Assembly: GCA_001798595.1 (NCBI GenBank) | Contig: MGSS01000161.1 | Span: forward strand, 1-35,655 | DNA length: 35,655 nucleotides | Direction: 5' to 3' | Source: Deltaproteobacteria bacterium RIFCSPLOWO2_12_FULL_60_19 | Lineage (GTDB): Bacteria > Desulfobacterota > Binatia > UBA9968 | In this document: positions 1 to 7,000 of the stretch, in pieces | Numbering within the stretch: the first letter of the stretch is position 1 | Layout: each line of letters opens with the position of its first letter | Program-made: the position numbers and the translations under genes | Notes under the pieces: model-generated | Seen by the model: only the letters and a program-made list of their open reading frames with translations | What the model was told of the DNA's origin: nothing | Databases searched by the model: none

Positions 1-173
1 AATTCCTCGATCTCAGAGCGCTCAACCGCTCGATCCTCGAAGACGCCGGCGTGCCGCCGGCGCAGATCTTTGAAGTCGGCCCGTGCACGAGCTGCGCCGT
101 GGAAGATTTCTTCTCCTATCGCCGCGAGAAAAAAGAGACCGGCCGGCAAATCAGCTTTATCGGCTGGGTGTGA
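1..173 (+). CDS. pgeF: C-terminal end of PgeF/YfiH-family purine nucleoside phosphorylase (polyphenol oxidase family), 5' truncated
   Basis: An open frame enters from the left edge (first full codon at base 3) and stops with TGA at 171-173, giving the last 56 residues of a protein. The tail has the pattern of the YfiH/PgeF (DUF152) family: an LDLRALNR segment, then VGPCTSC, where the family keeps a metal-binding Cys followed by Thr, then FFSYRR and TGRQ before a short hydrophobic end. Characterised members are cytosolic zinc enzymes that phosphorolyse or deaminate purine nucleosides; older databases call them multicopper polyphenol oxidases or laccases. The start and most of the active site lie outside the window, so only family membership can be judged. 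It reads in the same direction as the M20 hydrolase, but a repeat and a good promoter lie between them, so they are probably separate transcription units. Confidence 0.85.
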   Translation, partial: FLDLRALNRSILEDAGVPPAQIFEVGPCTSCAVEDFFSYRREKKETGRQISFIGWV

Positions 174-225
174 GCGGGCCGCCCGCCAGGGAATCTCTCT
201 CCGGGCCGACGCCTGCCCTTCGCGA

Positions 226-283
226 TCTCAAATCTCAGATCTCAAATTGAAAATCTGAAATCTGAGATCTGCAATCTGAGATT
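226..283. repeat. Short-period imperfect repeat of ATCTGA/TCAGAT words
   Basis: The spacer after pgeF holds about 58 bases built almost only from variants of aaATCTcA and aATCTGAgA on both strands. Examples are TCTCAAATCTCAGATCTC on the left and AAATCTGAAATCTGAGATCT on the right. The two halves are roughly inverse complements and could fold into an imperfect hairpin just after the pgeF stop. It has no regular spacer-repeat structure. It may work as a terminator-like or simple palindromic element; no function can be read directly. Confidence 0.6.
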
Positions 284-307
284 CCGAGCGGAGCGAGGAC
301 TGCGGCG

Positions 308-336
308 TTGACCGAATACGCGCTGCGAAGTATGGT
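308..336 (+). promoter_or_regulatory. Sigma70-type promoter for the M20 hydrolase gene
   Basis: TTGACC (308-313) and TATGGT (331-336) are separated by exactly 17 bases. They match the -35 consensus at 5 of 6 positions and the -10 consensus at 4 of 6. A GGAAAGGA ribosome binding site follows at 344-351, eight bases before the GTG start at 360. The predicted leader is very short, about 15-20 bases. Confidence 0.55.
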
Positions 337-359
337 GGGGCGCGGAAAGGAATTCTCCC

Positions 360-1634
360 GTGCAAAAGGACAAGCGCTACGATCAACTTCTGGATCGGAT
401 TGAAAACGACCGCGACGAGCTGGTCGAGCTCTGCCTCAAGCTCGGCAACACGCCGAGCTATCACGCCAAAGAGAGAAACGTCGGAGACCTGGTGGTGGAA
501 TGGTTCAAAGCCTCCGGGATCGCCGCCTCGCTGCAATTCATCACGGACGAGAGCGTCAACGCCGTGGCCACGGTGCCGGGGAGCGGCGACGGGACCAGCC
601 TGATCCTCAACGCCCACATGGACACCGGACCCGAGCCGGGACCGGACGCGACCGAGGCCGACAAGAAGATCGACACCGCGTGGACCGAGGGAGAGCTGAT
701 CTTCGGCCGGGGCGTGATCAACGACAAGGCGCAGCTCTGCGCCTTTATGATCGCGGCCAGAGCAATCAAGAGAGCCGGCATCCGCCTGCGCGGCGATCTC
801 ACGATTACGGCGGTGGCGTTTGAAACCGGCGCTCCTTCAATCGACAAAGACCAGGGGGTCAACTATCCCGGCGAGGGGTTCGGGACGAAATGGGTCGTGG
901 ACCGGGGAGTCACCGCGGACTACGCGCTGGTGGGCGAGACTTCGGGCTTCGGCATCGTAAGAGCCGAATGCGGCGCGGTGTGGCTCAAGGTGCGCGTGAA
1001 GGGGAGGGAAGTCTACACGCCTCGCCTCGAGCGCGGCTCCTCCATCCAGGAAAATCCCAACGCCTTCGCGAAGGCGGCGCACGCGATTCTCGCGCTGGAG
1101 GAATGGGCCGTCCAATACCAGAAAAAGGAAAAGTTGGAGTTCGAGGGGGGCGCGATCGTTCCCAAAGCGCAGATTATGAACGTCCGCGGCAACGACGAGA
1201 TCAGCCAGGCCAGCCCCTTCTGCGATATTTATATGGACATCCGGCTGGTTCCCGGCAGGAAGCCTGAAGCGGTCAAGAAAGATGTCGAGCGCGTGGTGCG
1301 CGGTCTGGGCTTCGACTATGAAATCTCCGCGTTTCAATATTCGCGCGGCCATATCGCTCAAAACGCCGGGCCGCTGATCGCCGCGATCGAAGAGGCGCAC
1401 CGCTACGTTTTCGAAACCGAGCCGCCGCTTCCGCCATCCGCGGAGGTGAGCATGTGGCGCGATCTCAACGTCTTCAACGAGGTCGGCATCCCGTCGATCT
1501 GCTACGGCCCGCCGCGACAACGAGATCCTTACAGCGGCGCGGGCAATCGCGCGATGAAGATATCGGATTTGGTCGCGGCGACGAAAGTGTACGCGCTGAC
1601 GGCATTGTTAGTGTGCGGCGTGTCAGACCGTTGA
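360..1634 (+). CDS. M20-family metallo-hydrolase (ArgE/DapE/succinyl-diaminopimelate desuccinylase-like)
   Basis: A 424-residue cytosolic protein starting at GTG, chosen because GGAAAGGA sits eight bases upstream and a promoter just before it. The M20/M28 zinc-peptidase pattern is visible: NAHMDTG gives His86 and Asp88 (first metal ligand and its partner), and GRGVINDK gives the bridging Asp near residue 122. A later VGETSG segment matches the usual metal-binding acidic site, and a dimerisation domain follows in the middle. Family members hydrolyse amide bonds of N-acyl amino acids or small peptides. The segment where most members have a Glu-Glu dyad reads FETGAP here, so one Glu is replaced by Thr. 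A similar departure is typical of a subfamily of uncharacterised environmental acetylornithine-deacetylase-like proteins. The substrate cannot be deduced. It is a single-gene unit by position, with a repeat spacer on each side. Confidence 0.85.
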   Translation: MQKDKRYDQLLDRIENDRDELVELCLKLGNTPSYHAKERNVGDLVVEWFKASGIAASLQFITDESVNAVATVPGSGDGTSLILNAHMDTGPEPGPDATEADKKIDTAWTEGELIFGRGVINDKAQLCAFMIAARAIKRAGIRLRGDLTITAVAFETGAPSIDKDQGVNYPGEGFGTKWVVDRGVTADYALVGETSGFGIVRAECGAVWLKVRVKGREVYTPRLERGSSIQENPNAFAKAAHAILALEEWAVQYQKKEKLEFEGGAIVPKAQIMNVRGNDEISQASPFCDIYMDIRLVPGRKPEAVKKDVERVVRGLGFDYEISAFQYSRGHIAQNAGPLIAAIEEAHRYVFETEPPLPPSAEVSMWRDLNVFNEVGIPSICYGPPRQRDPYSGAGNRAMKISDLVAATKVYALTALLVCGVSDR

Positions 1635-1650
1635 AAAAGGCTCCTGGTTA

Positions 1651-1760
1651 GCTTCCGTGCTCGTGATCGTGGCTCGTGCTCGGGTCGGAAAAAATACGAA
1701 CACGGGCACGAGACTTGGGAAGGCTGCTTCGAAGTGACACAAACACGATCACGAAGCGCG
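1651..1760. repeat. Intergenic inverted repeat, copy A of a CGTGCTCGTGATCGTG family
   Basis: The spacer between the M20 gene and the VOC gene contains CGTGCTCGTGATCGTG at 1656-1671, followed by GCTCGTGCTCGGG. Inverse words follow: CACGGGCACGAG near 1711-1722 and AACACGATCACGAAGC near 1742-1757. The arms could pair into a long imperfect hairpin. The same 16-mer recurs exactly at 2537-2552 on the other side of the VOC gene. It lies just after the M20 stop and may act as a terminator-like structure. No coding frame is supported in it. Confidence 0.65.
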
Positions 1761-1824
1761 CGCGCCTTGTAGCTGGACCTTTTTGATCGGTCTGCGAATT
1801 TACTTCAGTCGAAGGAGGAAAAAC

Positions 1825-2322
1825 ATGGCGATCAAGATAAAGAGAACGGGCCATCTGGTTCTGCGGGTAAAAGACCTCGAGCGGTCGAAAAAATTCTTCA
1901 CCGAAGTCCTGGGCTTCCCGCTGGTCGGCGACAACGGCCGGGGGATGCTCTTCTTCAGTCCCGACGTCGATGCGAATCATCATCTGCTGGCGATCCGCCA
2001 GGCCAAAGAGGGGGCGGCGATGCCGGATCCCGAACAGGTCGGCATGGAGCACGTCGCCTACGAGCTTGGCTCGTTCGCCGATCTGCAAGAGGCCTACCGG
2101 ATTTTCAAAGAGAACAACGTGAAGCTTCACCATGTGGTGTTTCACGGCATCACCAAGAGCATTTATTTTTACGATCCCGACGGCAACCTGCTGGAGGTCT
2201 ACTGCAACGTGCCGCCGGAGGTTTACCGCCAGACGGTGGCGAATCCCTACGGGCTTTACGGCGATATCCGCGACGAGCTGGACGGCAAAGTTCCGCAAAA
2301 ACCCGGCACCGTGGCGCCGTAG
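1825..2322 (+). CDS. VOC-superfamily protein (glyoxalase / extradiol dioxygenase fold)
   Basis: A 165-residue protein. The ATG at 1825 is preferred over an upstream in-frame start because a strong GGAGG (within GAAGGAGGAAAAAC) lies just before it. It has the paired beta-alpha-beta-beta-beta layout of the vicinal oxygen chelate fold. The metal-ligand set is complete: His10 in GHLVLRV, His76 in MEHVAYEL and Glu124 in GNLLEVYC, the 2-His-1-Glu pattern of type I extradiol dioxygenases and related lyases. The segment YFYDPDGNLLEVY is the usual C-terminal VOC signature. It is likely cytosolic and iron- or manganese-dependent. The actual reaction (ring-cleaving dioxygenase, lyase or isomerase) cannot be told from sequence alone, and no aromatic-degradation gene is adjacent. 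Repeats with a shared 16-mer flank it on both sides. Confidence 0.85.
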   Translation: MAIKIKRTGHLVLRVKDLERSKKFFTEVLGFPLVGDNGRGMLFFSPDVDANHHLLAIRQAKEGAAMPDPEQVGMEHVAYELGSFADLQEAYRIFKENNVKLHHVVFHGITKSIYFYDPDGNLLEVYCNVPPEVYRQTVANPYGLYGDIRDELDGKVPQKPGTVAP

Positions 2323-2370
2323 TTAAGTTTTTAGTTTTGGGTGCTCAGTTTCAAGTTTGGGTTCGGGAGA
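2323..2370. repeat. Low-complexity T-rich spacer with AGTTTT/AAGTTT words
   Basis: Immediately after the VOC stop the sequence runs as variants of aGTTTTtAGTTTTggG and TTTCAAGTTTGGG. This is a short-period T-rich spacer of the same general style as the ATCTGA spacer at 226-283. No strong hairpin is evident. It separates the VOC gene from the doubtful small ORF. Confidence 0.4.
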
Positions 2371-2377
2371 GGAAACG

Positions 2378-2530
2378 ATGGAACCGCTACCGCGAGGCGC
2401 TAACTTTCAACGCCGCAAACTGCTCTGGGAGATCGGCCTCCGCATCGCGGGCGACCCGGCCACGCCGCTGGATGTCCCGCTCCATCCGGGCGCGGCGAGG
2501 TGGTATCGGGAGCACAGCTTCAAGGTCTGA
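2378..2530 (+). CDS. Small ORF (50 aa), possible remnant or mini-protein with TAXI-TRAP-like C-terminal motif
   Basis: An ATG at 2378 is preceded by GGGAGAGGA, a plausible ribosome binding site about five bases upstream, and opens 50 codons ending in TGA. The protein is basic at the start (MEPLPRGANFQRRKLLW) and ends with PLHPGAARWYRE. That ending resembles the C-terminal HPGA-x-R-[YF]-Y-x-E segment of TAXI-type TRAP transporter solute-binding proteins, as far as I recall the family. There is no signal peptide and no room for the rest of such a protein. It could be a degraded tail of a lost binding-protein gene, a real mini-protein, or chance. The frame is short, but the GC-rich third positions look coding. 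Confidence 0.35.
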   Translation: MEPLPRGANFQRRKLLWEIGLRIAGDPATPLDVPLHPGAARWYREHSFKV

Positions 2531-2536
2531 CAAGAA

Positions 2537-2622
2537 CGTGCTCGTGATCGTGTTCGGTAAAACAAAATCCAAAATATCTTGACGAGTTTTTATTTCACGA
2601 GCACGAGGCACGAACACGGCCC
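2537..2622. repeat. Intergenic inverted repeat, copy B of a CGTGCTCGTGATCGTG family
   Basis: CGTGCTCGTGATCGTG (2537-2552) is identical to the 16-mer at 1656-1671. About 45 bases later comes CACGAGCACGAGGCACGAACACGG, the inverse arm, ending exactly at the stop of the minus-strand ferritin-like gene. The stretch between the arms is AT-rich (AAAACAAAATCCAAAATATC). In this convergent position it could serve as a bidirectional terminator for the plus-strand small ORF and the minus-strand ferritin-like gene. That role is an inference. Confidence 0.6.
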
Positions 2623-3270
2623 TTACCAGTTCGCCTGGCCCATCGCCCAGCGGTCGAGGCTGGCGAGATATTCGCGAAACAGCACCATGCGCATCGCCAC
2701 CGCCCGGCGGACGCGATCCTGTCGGTCCGGCGTGGTCGCGTACTGCTTCAGAAACTTTTGCGGGATGCTGCCGTGCTCCGCCTCGTCCTCGGTGATCCGG
2801 CGATAGGGCTGCTTGATCCAGTCCGGCACGGCGGGTGACTTTAAGCACATCTGGATCAGGTAGTAGGCCACGGTCTCGCCGGCGAGCGAGAGGCCGGCGA
2901 GGCGCTCGCAGGTGTCGTTCAAGCCTTCCATGGCGTTGAACATCGCGATCTGCGCCGGCAGCGGCTTGTAGTCGAACGGGTCGTGGCCGAGCTCCTGAAT
3001 TCTTTTCGACAGGAGTCCCGCGTGAGTCATCTCCTCGTGCGCCGACTCGGCCATGGTTGCCTTGACGTCCAACTCCGGGGTCGTCTTGAGCCACGTCCCG
3101 TAGAGATCGGCCGCCCGGAGCTCGTTGAACAGACGGCTTTTCATCACCCGGATGCGCTCTCCGTCGCTCTTAAGCGGAATATAGCTGTAGGCCGGGGGTT
3201 GCCCGTCCAGAGTCTTGCAGAACGCCTGAACCGGCTCCAGCAGCTCCTGGACGAATTGTTCGGTGGTCAT
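2623..3270 (-). CDS. Ferritin-like diiron protein (EXXH twice)
   Basis: A 215-residue all-helical protein whose ATG is preceded by GAAAGGAGT. A four-helix diiron centre can be read directly: Glu50 in FNELRAAD, Glu80-x-x-His83 in HEEMTHA, Glu132 in LAGETVAYY and Glu163-x-x-His166 in EDEAEHG. This E, ExxH, E, ExxH pattern is shared by ferritin-like oxidases and oxygenases (phenylacetyl-CoA epoxidase subunits, ribonucleotide reductase R2-like proteins). It lacks the short length and sequence of true storage ferritins. It is likely cytosolic and redox active; the substrate is unknown. It lies 13 bases downstream of the 171-aa gene on the same strand, so the two are probably cotranscribed. Alternative roles include a stress-related oxidase or a hydroxylase acting on a bound cofactor. 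Confidence 0.8.
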   Translation of the reverse strand: MTTEQFVQELLEPVQAFCKTLDGQPPAYSYIPLKSDGERIRVMKSRLFNELRAADLYGTWLKTTPELDVKATMAESAHEEMTHAGLLSKRIQELGHDPFDYKPLPAQIAMFNAMEGLNDTCERLAGLSLAGETVAYYLIQMCLKSPAVPDWIKQPYRRITEDEAEHGSIPQKFLKQYATTPDRQDRVRRAVAMRMVLFREYLASLDRWAMGQANW

Positions 3271-3283
3271 AGGTTACTCCTTT

Positions 3284-3799
3284 CTATTTTTTGGAAGTTC
3301 TCCGCTCAATTTCGCGCAATGATTTATCCAATTTCTCCTCCAGATCGCCCACATCAAAGCCGATTGCGCGCGCGCCGTCAAGAATGGCGAGGCAGATCGT
3401 CACGAGATCGAGGTACTCCTTGGGCGGCGGCTCGTCCGGGTGGACGTAGAGAGTGTGCTCGATTCTGCCCTCCAACGTCTGAAAATCCTGGAGGCAGGCG
3501 ACCGGCGGGAGATCGGGCAAGGGACCGGTGTTCATCGTCGAGGGCGCAAAGGCGACGCCGCCGGGATCGACCAGCGCGATCTGGTTGCCATTCTCGAACA
3601 ACAAAACCAGATAAGCGTCTTTCGTCTCCGGATGAACTTTCTCCTCGAACGCCGTCACCCCGCTCCATGGGAGATGAGTGCTCTTGCCGGAGGCGACGTC
3701 CAGGAGCGCGCTGTTTTCTTCATCGTAAAGCGCGGCGTGGCAATGGCGTTCAGTCCACTGTCGCACCTTCGCCTTGGCCTGGCCGACGGTTTCGAGCAT
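3284..3799 (-). CDS. Conserved-looking hypothetical protein, 171 aa
   Basis: I do not recognise this protein. The first two thirds look beta-rich (LVLLFENGNQIALVDPGG, ALYDEENSALLDV), and a long charged amphipathic helix (GDLEEKLDKSLREIERRTSKK) closes the C-terminus. No signal peptide or membrane segment is visible. The ATG at 3799 is adopted as the first good start. It is the upstream member of a minus-strand pair with the ferritin-like gene (13-base gap), so its role may be tied to that diiron protein. It is divergent from the NRPS genes. Its base composition and codon use look like those of its neighbours. Confidence 0.7.
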   Translation of the reverse strand: MLETVGQAKAKVRQWTERHCHAALYDEENSALLDVASGKSTHLPWSGVTAFEEKVHPETKDAYLVLLFENGNQIALVDPGGVAFAPSTMNTGPLPDLPPVACLQDFQTLEGRIEHTLYVHPDEPPPKEYLDLVTICLAILDGARAIGFDVGDLEEKLDKSLREIERRTSKK

Positions 3800-3827
3800 C
3801 GGCCGATTCTAGCATCTCCGGCCAAGA

Positions 3828-3857
3828 TTGACATAGTGCTGCGACATCGGATATGTT
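3828..3857 (+). promoter_or_regulatory. Candidate promoter of the NRPS operon
   Basis: A perfect TTGACA at 3828-3833 is followed after 18 bases by TATGTT at 3852-3857 (or ATATGT after 17). It lies between the divergent 171-aa gene and the first NRPS gene and points at the NRPS. The predicted leader is about 150 bases and contains two inverted copies of a palindromic repeat. Confidence 0.5.
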
Positions 3858-3901
3858 TCGCTGTCTAACCGCCAGCAGAGCGCAGAAAAACCCTCCGCTC
3901 A

Positions 3902-3983
3902 CCCTTCGACGGGCTCAGGGCGAACGGAGGAATTCTTGAGGAAATTTTCGGATTTCCGTTCATGCTGCGCTAGTCGAAGCAGG
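3902..3983. repeat. Two inverted copies of a CCTTCGAC...CTCAGGG palindromic repeat in the NRPS leader
   Basis: CCCTTCGACGGGCTCAGGGC, continuing GAACGG, occupies 3902-3927. A decayed copy in the opposite orientation, CCGTTCATGCTGCGCTAG followed by TCGAAGCAGG, occupies 3956-3983. The two copies can pair with each other, which would place a long hairpin between promoter and start codon. The same element recurs twice inside the NRPS coding sequence (9644-9667 and 11399-11422). I recall similar dispersed motifs in intergenic regions of several environmental bacterial lineages, but did not check this. Confidence 0.7.
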
Positions 3984-4012
3984 AAAACGACTTTTTCAGA
4001 AACCTGTTAGAG

Positions 4013-7000
4013 ATGACCATGCCCAGAGCGGTCCCTGCTCCCAAATCAGCCGGCTCGTCCGAGGCGCGCTCCATTCATCACGTCCTTCGGCAGTGGGCCG
4101 AGCTGACGCCGCAAGCCGTCGCCATCGCCGCCCCCGGCCGCGCCGCGCTCACGTATCGTCGCTTGTTCGCGCACGTCAAGAGCGTAGTAGAGGCGCTGAA
4201 CGCAGCCGGGATCGGACGTGGCGATCGCGTGATCGTCGCGCTGCCCAACGGTCCGGAGATGGCGACGGCTTTTGTCGCCGTCGCCGCGGGCGCAACCTGT
4301 GTCCCCGTCAACCCCGCTTACCGCGTTACTGAACTTGCGTCCCATATCGCCAGCCTTGGGGCGAAAGCTTCGATCGTTCAGGCGGGAACGGACTCGGCGG
4401 CGAGGGCCGCCGCTCGATCGCTCGGCGTTCGGATTCTTGAATTATCTCCTATCCCGGACGCCGAAGCGGGTCTCTTCATTCTCGCCGGCGACGGCCATAC
4501 TCGCGCCGCTCGTACCGGCTTCGCCGAGCCCGGCGACGCGGCTCTGGTGCTGCTTACCTCAGGCACCACCTCGCGTCCGAAAGTCGTATCGCTCACCCAT
4601 GCCAACCTCAGCGCGTCGGCCGACAATATTCGCGCGGCGCTCGCGCTGACCGCAGCCGATCGCTGCCTCAACGTGATGCCGCTGTTTCACATTCACGGGC
4701 TTGCCGGCGCAGTATTGTCCTCGCTGGCGGCCGGCGCGAGCGTCTTTTGCGCTCCGGACTTCTATGCCCCGAAATTTTTGGAATGGATGGAGGAGTTTCG
4801 CCCGACCTGGTACACCGCGGCGCCCGCCATCCATCAAGCGATCCTGGAGAGAGCGGCGTCTCACCGCGAGGTCGTTCAACGCTCTCCGCTCCGTTTTATC
4901 CGGTCCTGCTCCGCCCCGTTGCGCGTCGCGCTGATGGCGGAGCTGGAGCGAAAATTCAAGGCCCCCGTCATCGAAGCCTACGGGATGACCGAGGCCGCCC
5001 ACCAGATCGCGAGCAATCCGCTCGATCGGCGAAAAGCCGGCTCCGTAGGCGTGGCCGCCGGGCCGGAGGTTGCGATCCTGGACGAGGCGGGCGACCGGCT
5101 GCCCGTCGGGCAAGTCGGCGAGATCGCGATTCGCGGCGCGAATGTTATCCAGGGCTACGACGGAGCGGCGGAGATCGACCGCGAGGCGTTCACCCACGGC
5201 TGGCTCAGGACGGGCGATCTCGGTTATCTCGACGGCGACGGATATCTGTTCATCACCGGCCGTCTCAAAGAGATCGTCAACCGCGGCGGCGAGAAAATCT
5301 CCCCTGAAGAAATCGAAGAAGCGCTGCTCGCGCACCCGGCCGTCGCCGAGGCCGCCGCCTTCGCGGTTTTCCACGTTACTCTCGGCGAGGAGGTCGCCGC
5401 GGCGGTGGTTTTGCGAGAGGACGGCGCGCCGACCGAGCAGGAGATCCGCGACTTCGTCGCCGAGCGGCTGTCGGATTTCAAAGTTCCCAAGCGTGTCGTC
5501 GTAGTCCGAGAGCTTCCCAAAACAGCCTCCGGCAAGATTCGGCGCAGAGATCTGGCGGAGCAGCTGAGGCTGACGGCTGAAGTCAGGGCCGAGCCTTCGG
5601 CGGCATACGCGCCGCCCGTCACTCCGACGGAAAAAGGATTGGTCGAGATCTGGTCCGAGGTGTTGGGCATCGCGCCGATCGGGATTCACGACAACTTCTT
5701 CATGCTGGGGGGCGATTCGCTGCGCGCCGGTCAGGTTCTTTCCCGCCTGCGCGAGTCCGCTCAGGTGGAAATCTCCTTCGTAAGTTTCTTTGCGACACCG
5801 AGCGTGGCCGGTCTGGGAAAGGCCGTTGAGGCAGCCCGGCAAGGGGCGCCGGACGCAACGGCGCCGATCCGGCGCGCCCCGAGGGACGAAACGCCGCCGC
5901 TTTCCTTTACCCAGGAGCGGATGTGGTTTCTGGAGCAGTTGGCGCCCGGCAATCCTGTTTACCACCGTTCGCTCCTCTTTCGCGTCGCCGGCCCGCTCGA
6001 CACGGCCGCTCTGAATGAGAGTCTCAACGGGATCATAAGGCGGCACGCAATTCTACGGACGACGTTTGGGTCGTCGGGTGGCCAACCCTATCAAGTCATC
6101 CTGCCAAACCAAGACACGCCGATTCACGTCGTGGATCTGACAACATTGCCGGAGAAGGAACGCCGGCCGGAGGCGGAGCGTTTCGCGGCTGTGGAAGCAA
6201 AGCGCCCCTTCGATTTGGGGAACGGGCCGTTGTTGCGGGCCATCGTGCTCCGACTCGGCGATGAGGAGCGTCTTCTTGTCCTCGCCATGCACCACATGGT
6301 CTTCGACGGCTGGTCCGACGCCGTTTTTCTCCGCGAGCTGTCGGCGCTCTACGAGACCTTCCGCCAAGGCAAGGCTCCCTCCCTCCCGGAGCTTCCCATC
6401 CAGTACGCGGACTTTGCCGTTTGGCAGCGAGAGTGGCTGCAGGGCGAAGTTCTTGAGCGGCAGCTCTCCTATTGGAAGCGACAGCTCTCGGCCGTCCCGG
6501 TCCTGGAGCTGCCCGCCGACCGGCCGCGCCCTGCGATTCAGACCTTCCGCGGCGCCGCACAGTCGTTCACGCTGCCCGAAGCTCTCTCCGACGAGCTTAA
6601 GGCGCTCGGTCGTCGTGAAGGCACAACGTTATTCATGACACTGCTCGCGGCCTTCCAGACCCTGCTTCACCGCTACACGGGACAGGACGATATTGCCGTC
6701 GGTTCCCCGATCGCGGGACGCACTCGCGCTGAGTTCGAAGGGCTGATCGGGCTTTTCATTAACACGCTGGTTTTGCGAGACGACTTGTCGGGCGACCCCA
6801 AGTTTAAGGAGCTGATGGGGCGCGTGCGCGACGCGACGCTGGCGGCGTACCAACACCAGGAGCTGCCGTTTGAGAAACTAGTGGAAGCGCTGCGTCCCGA
6901 AAGAAATCCGAGCCGCAGCCCCTTGTTTCAGGTGATGTTCGTCTTACAGAACATGCCGAGGACTTCTCTGGAGCTTCCTGGCCTCACCGTTACTCCTCTG

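Noticed and set aside
226-283. CRISPR array
   Set aside because: Repeat units are 6-12 bases, imperfect and without unique spacers.
2387-3094. A 235-codon minus-strand frame overlapping the ferritin-like gene
   Set aside because: The overlapping frame at 2623-3270 has the full diiron motif set and a good ribosome binding site; this one does not.
3806-3811. TAGAAT on the minus strand as a -10 for the 171-aa gene
   Set aside because: It lies too close to the start codon (about nine bases) and has no -35 partner at the right distance.
4559-6046. A 495-codon minus-strand frame inside NRPS 1
   Set aside because: It lies opposite clear CAL, PCP and C domain motifs and has no protein-like features of its own.
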